Origin: Hypericum androsaemum
Lineage: Eukaryota; Streptophyta; Magnoliopsida; Malpighiales; Hypericaceae
Direction of reading: 5' to 3'
Assembly (NCBI GenBank): GCA_963995505.1
Contig: OZ023181.1
Location: 22,440,366-22,504,365 of the forward strand
DNA: 64,000 bases
In this document: piece after piece, positions 47,301 through 56,617 of the stretch
Layout of the letters: each line of letters opens with the position of its first letter
Position numbering within the stretch: position 1 is the first letter of the stretch
The notes under the pieces: model-generated
Told to the model about the DNA's origin: nothing
Seen by the model: the letters and a program-made list of their open reading frames with translations, nothing else
Databases searched by the model: none
Program-made: the position numbers and the translations under genes

Positions 47301-48486
47301 TGGTCACCAAGGGCTATACACAAGCTTATGTGATTGATTATATGGAGACATTTTCTCTAGTGGCTAAGCTGACCTCAGTACGCCTCGTTCTTGCTCTTTC
47401 TGCAGTGAAAAATTAGTTCTTGCAGCAAATGGACGTTAACAACGCTTTTCTCCATGGTGACCTCGATGAAGAAGTTTACACGACTCTCCCTCCTGGGGGG
47501 GGGGGGGGGGGGGGGGGGTTGGGACAAGGTATGCAAACTCAAGAAATTAATTTATGGATTGAAGCAAGCAAGTAGGCAATGGTTTGCCAAGTTGTCTTCT
47601 CTTCTGCTTGCTTTTGGTTTTCATCAATCAAGGTCAGATTATTCTGTTTTTACATTCATGAAAGGAGATCAGTTTTTCAGTCTACTAGTTTATATGGATG
47701 CTATAATTATTGCTGGCAATCATATGGAGTTGATTAACGAGATTAAAGCTTATATGGACCAGAATTTGAATGTGGAGATCAGTTGCTCGATGATGCTATA
47801 TAGTACAGAAGAGTAATTAGAAAATTAATCTATCTCACAATCACTCGACCTGATATTGCCTATGCTACACATCAGCTAAGTAGGTTCCTCTCCAAGCCTA
47901 CAATGATTCACAAGAAAGCTGTTCATAGGCTATTAAGATACTTGAAAAGGCAACCTGCACTTGGACTATTTTTTTCTACAGAATCTGATTTGAGAATGAA
48001 GGCCTTCTCTGATGCTGACTGGGAGGCTGCTTAGATACTAGGAGATCAACAACCGGGTTCTGTGTGTATCTAGGCAATTCATTGATCTCATGGAAGCCAA
48101 AAAAGCAACCCATTGTGTCACGATCTTCATTAGAAGTTGAATACAGAGCATTAGCTTCCACTAGCTGTGAAATTCAATGGTTGATCTTCTCGCTGGCTGA
48201 ATTAGGAGTGAAACATGAAGGAGCAGCTTATTTATACCGTGATAGTATGTCATCTATGCATATGGTTGAGAATTCTATCTTCCATGAAAGAACCAAGCAC
48301 ATTGAGCTTGATTGTCATTTGATACGGGAGAAGGTTCAAGCTGATTTGATCAAGATTTTTTACATTCCCACTCTACATCAAATGCCAGATTTCTTTACCA
48401 AGTCGTTGGCTCCAACACTCTTTGATTCACATCTCTTTAAGCTAGGACTCAAAACCATACTTGGTCCAGCTTATGGGGGGTATTAA
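44330..48486 (+). pseudogene. Copia gag-pol, multiply disrupted
   Basis: The gag region (NGDNFHSWSKSMKMALETKNKLGF, 44410-44480; split here only by stops further on) contains at least four in-frame stops before 44860. A CCHC knuckle, CAQCNMKGHTIDKC, lies near 45115-45155. Aspartic protease WILDSGASTHVCC opens the frame at 45515, followed by the pre-integrase LWHCRLGHS. Integrase (about 46030-46600) is badly broken. Reverse transcriptase is recognisable from WWRNAM (about 47145) through [13 protein letters not shown] and a decayed LVYMDAIIIAG, where Copia has YVDD. RNase H/tail (47980-48486) keeps RSSLEVEYRALAST and HIELDCHLIREKV. A 24-base G run interrupts RT at 47495. It is non-functional. 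Confidence 0.9.
47495..47518 (+). repeat. (G)24 homopolymer inside Copia RT
   Basis: Twenty-four consecutive G follow the codons for a Pro-Pro-Gly step that in Copia RT precedes a variable loop. The run replaces the normal loop codons and lies in AT-rich DNA. Confidence 0.95.
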
Positions 48487-48833
48487 CCGTTGTTCCACCT
48501 TGCTATGAAAAAGAGGAGCTGGAGTTAAAGAAGAAGAAAGAAAAGCCTTGGTTATCATTATACAAGGCCCAGATGAATATGCCCATTTTCAGACTTAAAA
48601 AAATATCAAGTCCGAGAACAAAGTGGATAAAGAATATTCTTTTGGCTGGCAGCAATGATGAGGCCGTGATGAGCTGGAAAAATCCACTTGCCTTGTCTTG
48701 TAGAGCTATTTTTAGGAAGATTCGTTTTGTATATATATCTGCACATACAATATAATTTCTTAAGCAATAGTGAATGAAAAATTATTTCCCAAAGTTCTAG
48801 ATCTTTCTTTCCTATTGCCCCTTTTTCGTAAGA
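48481..48833 (+). repeat. 3' LTR of the decayed Copia element
   Basis: Homologous to 43928-44233, directly preceded by a purine tract and followed by the target duplicate attat. Confidence 0.9.
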
Positions 48834-48838
48834 ATTAT

Positions 48839-50024
48839 TGAGAGAAAATTTTGAAGAAGGTCAACAATGGCGCCGTCGAGGTGTCTTCCACCCATCAGAT
48901 AGATGGTGGCCGTGCACTTTCTTAAGCAGAAGTATACCGCTTGGCTCGCTCCCGTGAACATGATCGTTAAAATCGTCTTAAAAAAAACTCTTATAGGGGC
49001 ATAAAAAATGCTGCGCTCAAGCAACCTCTGGTGCAGTACACCTCCGAGGGACTGATGCATGATGATTAATTTAGGTTGAAGAAGGATTTTGCGGGAGGAA
49101 GGGGCAGCGGTTATCATTTGTGTGATGACATTGCGACATGTCAATCGTCTGCAAGCGTCATAATTGACAATCCTGAGATGGCATGTCTCGTTCTCCAAAT
49201 TAATAGCTGCCAAAGATTAAGATTTTCTCATCTGATTGTGGTGGAAGCTGGAGTCACTGAATCTTTTGTACATAAAAATACACAATTTATCACCTGAAGC
49301 AAGAGAGATGATGAACACTATAGATGAGTGCTCTCTCATTTTTTAGGGCTTTAGGAAACCCACATTTGAGTTGGGAAAGAAGACGTTACAAATGAATCAG
49401 AAGTTCAAGGAGTTTGAAAACATGTAGGCGATTAACCAAAACAATCATATCTGTGGTGGGACTCATAGCGGATTTCTGATGCGAATTTTCAATAATGGTT
49501 CTAGATAAAACAAACTTTATCGCTTTGACCATGCAGGTAACATGCGTCTAGTAAGATTAAATACTAATTATCTTGTGTACTATTCCAAGTAAATAGAATA
49601 GCTAATGAAAGACACAAATAAAAAATAATCCAGAAATCAAATTAAGGTTGAATTCTGCTTTATCCCAGCCAATTGACCAGTTGTTGAGAAGATCATCATC
49701 ATCATCTACTTTTATTATCTCCACAAAATTTCGAAGCAAAAATGTCAAGAAATCACCAAAATAAAATAATCGTATAAACAAGAAATATGAAAACCATGAT
49801 ACAAAACTTTAGTAAATAACTCCCAGAAGGACCCAACCTCAGATAGCCCTTTTCTTTGCTTCTAAATTATTTAGCAAATAATTAAGATAACCCAATAATC
49901 ACCAACAAGGCTAACTAGCTAGCTAAGAGGAAATTGCCGAGCGGATACCAGAGTGCCATAGACCGAAAAGCTAGCTACAAGGACATGGTTGCAGCGGATA
50001 CCAGAGTGTCATAGTCCGAGCTAG
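48839..50024. other. Intergenic between Copia and LOB-domain gene
   Basis: No gene is recognised. A 133-codon minus frame (48812-49213) includes TGASQAVYFCLRKCTATIYL but matches no family I know and straddles the LTR boundary. Just 3' of the LOB-domain gene a 47-base direct repeat is present (see separate entry). Confidence 0.35.
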
Positions 50025-50037
50025 CTACGAGGACATG
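49941..50037. repeat. Tandem duplication spanning the LBD stop codon
   Basis: Two near-identical copies (49941-49987 and 49994-50037) of a segment starting gcggataccagagtg and ending ggacatg. The second copy includes the last codons and the TAG of the LOB-domain gene. Confidence 0.9.
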
Positions 50038-50846
50038 ACCAACTCGGTGGAGGGTACAAACCTTTTCTCCACCAACTCTTCGATCTCGAACTTGATATCA
50101 TTTACATCGATAAACGACGAGTTCATCTCCGGATTAATGCAAAATTGCTCGTCGTGATTGCCTCCGCCATTATTAGCTTGATTGTTGTTATTGTGATCAT
50201 TATTATTGTTAGCATGAAATGATGACGAGGAGGATGTAACGCTAGACTCCTGCAAAATTGGCATCGTCCACGAGCTTACTTGGTGATGATGATGATCTTG
50301 GTGATGTACTTCTTGTTGTGTCGACAATGGATCGTACGCGTCCAATACGCTTCCATTCGTATTCTCTATCGACTCGTCTCCTCCCTGGTTTGTTGCCACA
50401 GGCAATTGTGGACTTTGGACGTCGAAATTCTGGTGCCCCGCAGCAGCCTGCGCGCGGCACAATGCCAATTGGTGCAACACGAGGTCTAGCTCGCGCTTGT
50501 GGTACTCGATTTGGTGCTGGAGCTCGAGGACAACGCGGAGGCACCCCCCAACAGGGTCTACAGCGCGTGCGTTCGCCTCGAACATGATGGTCTTCATGGC
50601 CTCGTCCTTCTCGAGAGGGCCGAGTCCCTTGATGATATTAGTAATATTGCTGACCCCGAAGAGCTTGTGCGCGTTGAGGAACTGGCGAAGCCGGTCGTGG
50701 GGGAAGTACGGAGCGAGGAGGCAGTCCGAGGTGCACTTCCGTCGTCGGTACTTGCAAGCCGCGCAGGCTTGCGTCGCGGAGGAGGTGGTGGTGGAGGCGG
50801 AAGAGGTGTAGTTGGTCTTGTTACCAATCCTGGAAATGTTGCTCAT
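50025..50846 (-). CDS. LBD: LOB-domain (LBD/AS2-like) transcription factor
   Basis: A plant-specific DNA-binding regulator of organ boundary or cell-fate programmes, 273 residues, single exon. The LOB domain begins at about residue 27 with the zinc-finger-like cysteine block C28-x2-C31-x6-C38-x3-C42 (CAACKYRRRKCTSDC). It continues with LAPYFP, the GAS-type block FLNAHKLFGVSN (about 56-67), and DPVGGC (about 97-102). It ends in a coiled segment with spaced hydrophobics around residues 103-128. The FGVSNITNII and KYRRRKC wording is closest to the LBD22/LBD27 kind rather than the AS2 type. The C-terminal third is low complexity (His-, Ser- and Asn-rich, about 185-230), then acidic. An upstream Ser/Thr-rich leader precedes the domain. 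The stop codon lies inside a small tandem duplication. No intron is needed. Confidence 0.94.
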   Translation of the reverse strand: MSNISRIGNKTNYTSSASTTTSSATQACAACKYRRRKCTSDCLLAPYFPHDRLRQFLNAHKLFGVSNITNIIKGLGPLEKDEAMKTIMFEANARAVDPVGGCLRVVLELQHQIEYHKRELDLVLHQLALCRAQAAAGHQNFDVQSPQLPVATNQGGDESIENTNGSVLDAYDPLSTQQEVHHQDHHHHQVSSWTMPILQESSVTSSSSSFHANNNNDHNNNNQANNGGGNHDEQFCINPEMNSSFIDVNDIKFEIEELVEKRFVPSTELVMSS

Positions 50847-51984
50847 ATTCTCTTTTTATGTTGTATTGGTTATATGTTTATAGCAATTTGGGATTTGTTT
50901 TGGGAACGGGCTGGAGATATCGGCTGCGTTGCCTACGGAAATGGTGAGAAGTTCCCCTTATTGCTTTTAATGAACCAAAACTGTTTTTTGTTTTTAATTT
51001 TGTTTTTGGAGGGTTCTCTTGTGGTTGTAGATCCTAAGGATTTGGAGGACGTTGAGAAAAAAGAGGAACAACGTACAATTTATAATTTGAGAAATTCTGA
51101 GATTTGCCTCCCAAACAGATTTTGTTAGGAAATTGTCAAACTTTGGTTGTTCAAGGTTAAAGATAGTGTTGATCCTTTCAAAAAGCTTGTTTTCGTTGGG
51201 CTTAATTTAGTAAGCACAATGGAAGAATTATCTTCTAGCCAATGGTTTTTTTTTTGGTCCAATATTCTAGAACAATGGAAAAGGTTGTTATTGAACTAAT
51301 TTAGAGTGGTAACCTTTTCCGTTCTGGAATATTGAACCAAAAAATAACCACTCTAAATTGCAAGATTACAAATCTAAATTCATTTTACTTTTGATAAACT
51401 TTGAGAATTGCCAAGTTCTATACATCACATAGTTTCATAGAATTCTATTTGAATATATGAAAGGACTGTGTTATTTCCAGGATATGCCAACATTTCATAC
51501 CCGCCCAAAAGTTAAATTAGCCCCCTGTATTTAAAATAGGTTCAGATAACATTACATATTTCACAACATGAAATGATTGATACTTCAAGATCAAATTTTG
51601 GATTACCCATGATATATCATCATCTTACCAAATATCAACGTCTTCTATATCTGTAAAAAATTTTAACCGTTAGCTTTGTAGAGGTAAGAATTGGTGCTAT
51701 CTGGACCAATTTTGAATTAAAGAAGTCAGTTGGATCGGATAATATTAATCTTTTTTGTAGCCGAAGATCGTTGAGGGACGAAAATTGAACATGATTTCGT
51801 CCTTGATGTGAAACCGAATTAGTTACTTTGGATCGGTTAGAATACCATGAGAAAAATGTTGGAGTCTTAGCAAGAGATAATTCCGCTGAATCCGAATTGG
51901 GATAGTTTTTCTATCCGATTAGTCAGCAGAATAAGTATCTAGATATCGGTCGAAAAGAACCAACCTATGAGTTATGCTGAAACA
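50847..51984. other. Intergenic, LBD promoter side
   Basis: This is the 5' flank of the LBD gene, with a nested inverted repeat (51243-51359) and otherwise AT-rich DNA. The distal part from about 51760 shares short phrases with 54350-54490 (for example gttagttact and gtcgaaaagaacc), so it belongs to the duplicated germin-like promoter block. Confidence 0.45.
51243..51359. repeat. Nested inverted repeats (small foldback)
   Basis: The left arm 51243-51287 is the approximate reverse complement of 51310-51350. In addition aatttagagtggt (51298-51310) is exactly complementary to accactctaaatt (51347-51359), giving a 62-base mini-element with 13-base perfect termini whose interior also pairs with the left arm. 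It is non-coding and MITE-like. Confidence 0.7.
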
Positions 51985-52390
51985 AAGGCAGGTATTTCAA
52001 CTTGGAAAGGTCGATTCCTTCAAAATTCCGAAATGCTTTTAGATATCTCAGGAAGAGCAAAAACTTTAAACAAACTAGCTGGCCATTGTCGACCAAAGGG
52101 CTAAATGAACATAGTGAATCTCGATCAATTACAAGTGACACAATGGAAAGAAGAAACAAAGAGGAAAATCCAAACACAAGGAGACAAGTGAAAGTAATGT
52201 CTGCAAGAACTCCGAATCATTCGTTTCAAATCATTTCTCATCTGTAAGCGCATACTTTGAATCCCTGAGCACTATATATACACGAAGGACAAGAAACCTG
52301 TTGTCCACCGCAACTTCAGGTTTGATATCCAAACTTGGAAAGCCATTAAGAGGGTCAACAGGTTTTTTTTTCTCTCTACCAACCATTGTC
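51985..52390 (+). promoter_or_regulatory. Promoter of germin-like gene 1
   Basis: A TATA element (actatatata, 52271-52280) lies about 115 bases before the ATG. The block from cttcaaaattcc (about 52018) to the TATA is closely matched upstream of the second germin-like gene (55303-55500). It shares tggaaagaagaaacaaagagg and ctgtcga/gtcaaccaaaggg-type phrases, indicating conserved control sequences or simply recent duplication. Confidence 0.7.
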
Positions 52391-53011
52391 ATGGAGTCTG
52401 CTAGAGCTTTTGCCTTGATCTTCCTAGCTTTCGCTTCGGCCGCGACCAAGTTGGCATTGGCAGGTGACCCGGACATCCTCACTGATTTCATCCTCCCAGC
52501 AGACCGATTTCTTCCTGTTGGCGGGGCGTTCTTCACATACTCAGGATTCCGCGGAATCCTGTACAAGAATCCTGACAACTTCACAGTGACAAAAGCCACA
52601 ATGGCCGAGTTCCCGGCTCTCAACGGGCAGAGTGTCTCCTATGCACTTCTTCAGTTCCCTTCAGGCACCATCAACCCTCCTCACACCCATCCCCGAGCAT
52701 CCGAGCTCCTCTTCGTCCTAAGTGGAATCCTAGAAGTCGGATTCGTCGACACCAAGAACGTGCTGTATACCCAGACACTTCAGACTGGTGACATGTTCGT
52801 CTTCCCCAAGGGGCTTGTCCACTTCCAATACAACCCTCTGCCCAAAGTCCACGCGACCGCCTTGTCGGCCTTCGGAAGTGCGAGTGCCGGGACAGTGTCA
52901 GTGCCTTCCACAGTCTTTGGCACTGGAATCAGTGATCAAATCCTTGCCAAGGCGTTCAAGACTGACGTTGGCACAATCCAGAAGATCGAATCCGGATTCG
53001 CCAAGCACTAA
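52391..53011 (+). CDS. GLP: Germin-like protein 1 of tandem pair
   Basis: A secreted cupin of the plant cell wall. Germin-like proteins form stable oligomers and bind manganese; some have superoxide dismutase or oxalate oxidase activity, but the activity of this one cannot be told from sequence. It has 206 residues and a single exon. A signal peptide spans about residues 1-24, with mature GDPDILTDF. Cupin box A is HTHPRASEL, giving ligands H98, H100 and E105. Box B is GDMFVFPKGLVHFQYN with H144. A glycosylation sequon NFT is at residue 63. The usual N-terminal cysteine pair of germins is absent, as in the GLP9-like branch. The start at 52391 was preferred to the upstream in-frame ATG at 52301, because it puts the signal peptide at the N-terminus and equals the paralogue's length. 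It differs from the second gene at 34 of 206 positions by my count. aataaa follows at about 53083. Confidence 0.96.
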   Translation: MESARAFALIFLAFASAATKLALAGDPDILTDFILPADRFLPVGGAFFTYSGFRGILYKNPDNFTVTKATMAEFPALNGQSVSYALLQFPSGTINPPHTHPRASELLFVLSGILEVGFVDTKNVLYTQTLQTGDMFVFPKGLVHFQYNPLPKVHATALSAFGSASAGTVSVPSTVFGTGISDQILAKAFKTDVGTIQKIESGFAKH

Positions 53012-54497
53012 TGAAGAAGCTAGGAACTGGTGTTCCTCCGTTTATTTCCTGTCATCTTCCTTTTTGAGTGCCTCACAAGAATAAACATCTCCACTGCCAT
53101 GCAACTTTAAAATGAATTTTTTCGGTCCAAAATAAACGGAGCAAACCTTGCAAATCGTGATAACTGATAACTAAATAAGCTGCTTTAGAAGAAGGCTCTT
53201 TTAGCAAGTTACTTTCAGGAGGAAATAGGAAACTAACTATAGAGTTGCAGGCAGCAAAATCTTAGTCCGGACCATGATAAATAACTAACGACCGACCACG
53301 AAGGTTGATAAGACTGTTAGGATTCAGATCACTTATTGTTGCAGCAAGACTTGGCCTGGATAGATCGGTCTTGGTAATGTGAATTAGTTGAAACTTAGAG
53401 GAAGAAATTTTGACGGAAATTTTAGTGTGGTCATATCATATGGTATGACTTAATTATCTAATCAATGAGATTTCAACCAATAAGTTGGTCTAATTTAATC
53501 AAGTCTTAAATTGAAGCCTTTGAATACGCATACCGGTATTAAATACTTTTTAGGTGAGTTTTACCACACTTCAAAGATTCCACAAAATTCGACTCTGGAT
53601 TAGTCGGTCTAGTAAAAGCAGATGTCAAATAGTATTAAAAAAACAATGAGATTTCAACGTTCTCTTAACTTATTGATATACCTTACGAAGCTCACCATCT
53701 CAATCTAAATTTTTGGCAAAATACATTTAACTTTACGACACAATAAACAATATGTTTTCGATGTGACATAAATTCAGGATTCAATCCGTGGCTATTAAAA
53801 CCTTTCAAAAAAATATTACTTTTCTATTTGTCCATTTCAGTACATTCATGTAGGGCGTTCCACAAATTAAAAAAGAAAAAAGAAATTGCAATGTTAGATA
53901 TATTAAGTCGTGCAATTTTCACTATTTTTAATTGTGGCCAACTCAAACATTCAGTTTGAATACGATATCTAAATTGACAGTCCGAATTTATAAGTATGAA
54001 AAATATCTACATAATATTTTGTTAACGTTTTGCTCAAATATGGGTGGCTCGTTGTTGTTGGGTCCTGCTCGTTGTTGTTAAGTCCTCCGTCTTATGATAA
54101 GCAATACCTGGATTATGCGATTCCAGTTGTAACTCCAATATTTTCTTCAATCTTTTTTTATTTTTAATGTTTTCTACTCGTTGTGATTTTCTTCAAGCAC
54201 ATGTTTCACTTCTATTGTAGTTTCCGAACATCAGTTCCAGGACTACAATCACAAACTATAGCCAGACCCTTTTTGCCAATTGAACCAGGCCTCAAGGGCA
54301 TATACGGAGAATCTTCTTAGGCATATCATTGTGGCTTTTACATCTATGTTCATAAACAAAACCAGAAAACATGGGAATGAACAACGAGGGGCAAACGATA
54401 AAATGATTTGGTTCTCGATTCGAAACCGAGTTAGTTACTCTAGAATTGTTCAATAGCCTGAGGAAGTGTCGAAAAGAACCTAGATTAATTAACCACT
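53012..54497. other. Spacer between the germin-like genes
   Basis: 3' UTR of gene 1, then AT-rich spacer without recognised genes. From about 54350 it becomes similar to 51760-51965, the distal promoter of gene 1. Confidence 0.5.
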
Positions 54498-54502
54498 AGA
54501 TT

Positions 54503-55119
54503 TGTTGGTTTTAATGTATAATTAACGAGTAATTATATGTTAAACCTAATTAATTAACAAATTAATTTATTAATAATAAATCACTTACTTGTTGAAGCAA
54601 GAGGTCCACAGGTTTGGGTCGACTATGTCTTCGTGCCAGTCGAATTACGATCACGTTATAACGGATTCGTAATTGATTTTCACGAGATTTCCTCTATTGA
54701 AAATCTGATCAAAACTCAGAGACTATTCTAAAGTTTTTTCTTTCTATTGAATGATTGGATGAAGAATTCTTTTTGGTTCAGCCGAATTTTCCTTTTTATA
54801 GGAAAATCAGGCCAATCAGAACGTGCCACGTGGCGCGAATGGCTGCCATGTGGCACAAACGGGCGACATGTCCGCCACGTGGCACTTCTGGGCCGCATGT
54901 CCGCCACGTGGCAAAGCTACCCATAGCTATAGCTTTGCCACGTGGCGCCACGTCAGCGTGCCACGTGGGCCACCAATTCTGGTGGCAACTGTGTCACGTT
55001 GACGTGGCACCTGGCGTGGCCCCGGTTGACCGGCCCATTCCGCCCAACATTTAGGCCTGATGGGCCTGGTCCCAATCAGGTTCAATGATAATTGCCTGAT
55101 TGGGCCTAAAGGTCCAACA
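54503..55119. mobile_element. 617-bp solo LTR in the promoter of germin-like gene 2
   Basis: It begins TGTTGG and ends CCAACA, and is bounded by perfect five-base duplications agatt (54498-54502 and 55120-55124). No internal retrotransposon sequence accompanies it, so it is a solo LTR left by recombination. It differs from the LTRs of both Copia elements in the window. It contains five CACGTG palindromes (54827, 54876, 54905, 54939, 54962) within about 140 bases plus several acgtggc variants. Its right end is 483 bases upstream of the start codon of the second germin-like gene. Confidence 0.9.
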
Positions 55120-55124
55120 AGATT

Positions 55125-55602
55125 TACCTGTACAAACAATATTATATAAATATAAACACATGCATCATTGGAAAACCACATTTCATTTCAAAGATGGAAT
55201 GTTGTGAATTTTCAACATTTATGAACAAACCTATCTATCACACTTTTAATTGACAATACTTTTAATTAACGATGTGATAATACCGAGCAGCATAAATCCT
55301 TCAAAATTCCAAAAATTCTGTTAGCTGTCTCGGGAAGCGCAAGACTTTAAACCAGCTAGCTGGCTAGTGTCAACCAAAGGGATAGATTAACATAGTGGAG
55401 CTCGACCAACAAAAACAATGGAAAGAAGAAACAAAGAGGAGATTCCAAACACAAGGAGGCAAGGAAAGCTAATGTCTGAAACCTCTAGCACTATATATAA
55501 AGGCTGGACTAGGAACTTGTTCTCCACAGCAAATATAGGTCAAATATCTAACTTGGGAAGCAAAGAAGAGGGTCATCAGGATTTTGGTCTACCAACAACG
55601 CC
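55125..55602 (+). promoter_or_regulatory. Proximal promoter of germin-like gene 2
   Basis: Homologous to the promoter of gene 1 from about 55303 onward. The TATA element (ctatatataa, 55491-55500) is about 110 bases before the ATG, nearly the same spacing as in gene 1. The homologous distal segment is now on the far side of the solo LTR. Confidence 0.7.
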
Positions 55603-56223
55603 ATGGATTCTGTTAGACCTTTTGCCTTGATCTTCCTAGCATTCGCCTTGGCCGCGACTGAGATGGTCTTGGCAGGTGACCCGGACATCCTCACTGACTT
55701 CGTCGTCCCAGCAGATGTCACACTACCTGTTGGCGGGGAGTTCTTCACGTACTCAGGATTCCGCGGACTCCTCTTCAAGGATTCTGCCAACTTTACGGTG
55801 ACAAAAGCTTCCGTGGCCGAGTTCCCTGCACTCGACGGGCAGAGTGTCTCCTATGCACTTCTTCAGTACCCTGCAGGCGCCATCAACCCTCCTCACACCC
55901 ATCCCCGAGCATCAGAGCTTCTCTTCCTCATCAGCGGGATCCTGCAAGTCGGTTTCGTCGACACCAAAAACGTGCTGTACACCCAGACACTTCGGAGTGG
56001 TGACATGTTCGTCTTCCCCAAGGGGCTTGTCCACTTCCAATACAACCCTCTGACCAAAATACGAGCGACCGCCTTGTCGACCTTCGGAAGCGCGAGTGCC
56101 GGTACAGTGTCAGTGCCTTCGACCGTCTTTGGCACCGGAATCAGTGATCAAATCCTTGCCAAGGCGTTCAAGACTGACGTTGGCACCATCAAGAAGATCA
56201 AATCCGGATTCGCCAAGCACTAA
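55603..56223 (+). CDS. GLP: Germin-like protein 2 of tandem pair
   Basis: A 206-residue single-exon paralogue of the gene at 52391, about 83% identical by direct comparison. Secretion signal, the HTHPRASEL metal-binding box (H98, H100, E105), H144 in GLVHFQYN and the NFT sequon at residue 63 are all retained, so it should fold and bind metal. Differences concentrate in the signal peptide and residues 34-72. The C-terminal half after residue 165 is almost identical, which may reflect gene conversion or constraint. It lacks the N-terminal germin cysteines like its neighbour. A likely aataaa signal is at about 56341. Expression may differ from gene 1 because the distal promoter is displaced by an LTR. 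Confidence 0.96.
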   Translation: MDSVRPFALIFLAFALAATEMVLAGDPDILTDFVVPADVTLPVGGEFFTYSGFRGLLFKDSANFTVTKASVAEFPALDGQSVSYALLQYPAGAINPPHTHPRASELLFLISGILQVGFVDTKNVLYTQTLRSGDMFVFPKGLVHFQYNPLTKIRATALSTFGSASAGTVSVPSTVFGTGISDQILAKAFKTDVGTIKKIKSGFAKH

Positions 56224-56617
56224 CGTAGAAGCAAGCTTTTCTTCTTTCTGTTTCCTGTCATCTTTACTTCCATTTCTCCGTGTTGAGTGCCTCAGAAGAA
56301 TAAGAACCTCCGTTCCTATGTTCAATGCAACTTCAACTTTCAATAAAATATTTAGTTTTCCGTGAATATAACTTTCAACTCGAAACTAACGGAGCCTTGG
56401 ATATCAGGTAATTACACTTATGCTTTCCATTATGAAGCTCCAATTCTTTCACTTCAAGATTTTGTTTTTGTCGATGTACATTTGTTACACCAACAAATCC
56501 GTGTCGATCTCGGTAGGATCACAATGATGAAAATTTTCCTTACTCTGCATTCTCAGTAACTCGATTTGATATCTCATCTTGACTGCCCGACTTGTAAGTC
56601 AGTTTGAGATTAGGGAG
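56224..56617. other. 3' flank of germin-like gene 2
   Basis: 3' UTR with aataaa, then short AT-rich DNA up to the Copia LTR. The 65-codon frame at 56362-56559 has no recognised motif. Confidence 0.5.

Larger units (their letters stand above)
43928..48833 (+). mobile_element. Decayed Ty1/Copia LTR retrotransposon with TSD attat
   Basis: Full-length but defective. It runs 5' LTR (43928-44233), tRNA-Met-type primer-binding site, gag-pol remnants, purine tract (tatgggggg, just before 48481), 3' LTR (48481-48833). Direct repeats attat at 43923-43927 and 48834-48838 are the five-base target duplication. Both LTRs now start TATTAA rather than TG. Domain order (gag, CCHC, protease, integrase, RT, RNase H) is that of Copia. 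Confidence 0.92.

Noticed and set aside
48812..49213. 133-codon minus frame between Copia and LBD
   Set aside because: It crosses the LTR edge and has no recognised domain, so it is not annotated as a gene.
50499..51128. 209-codon plus frame overlapping the LOB-domain gene
   Set aside because: It is antisense to the conserved LOB domain and extends into AT-rich flank without motifs.
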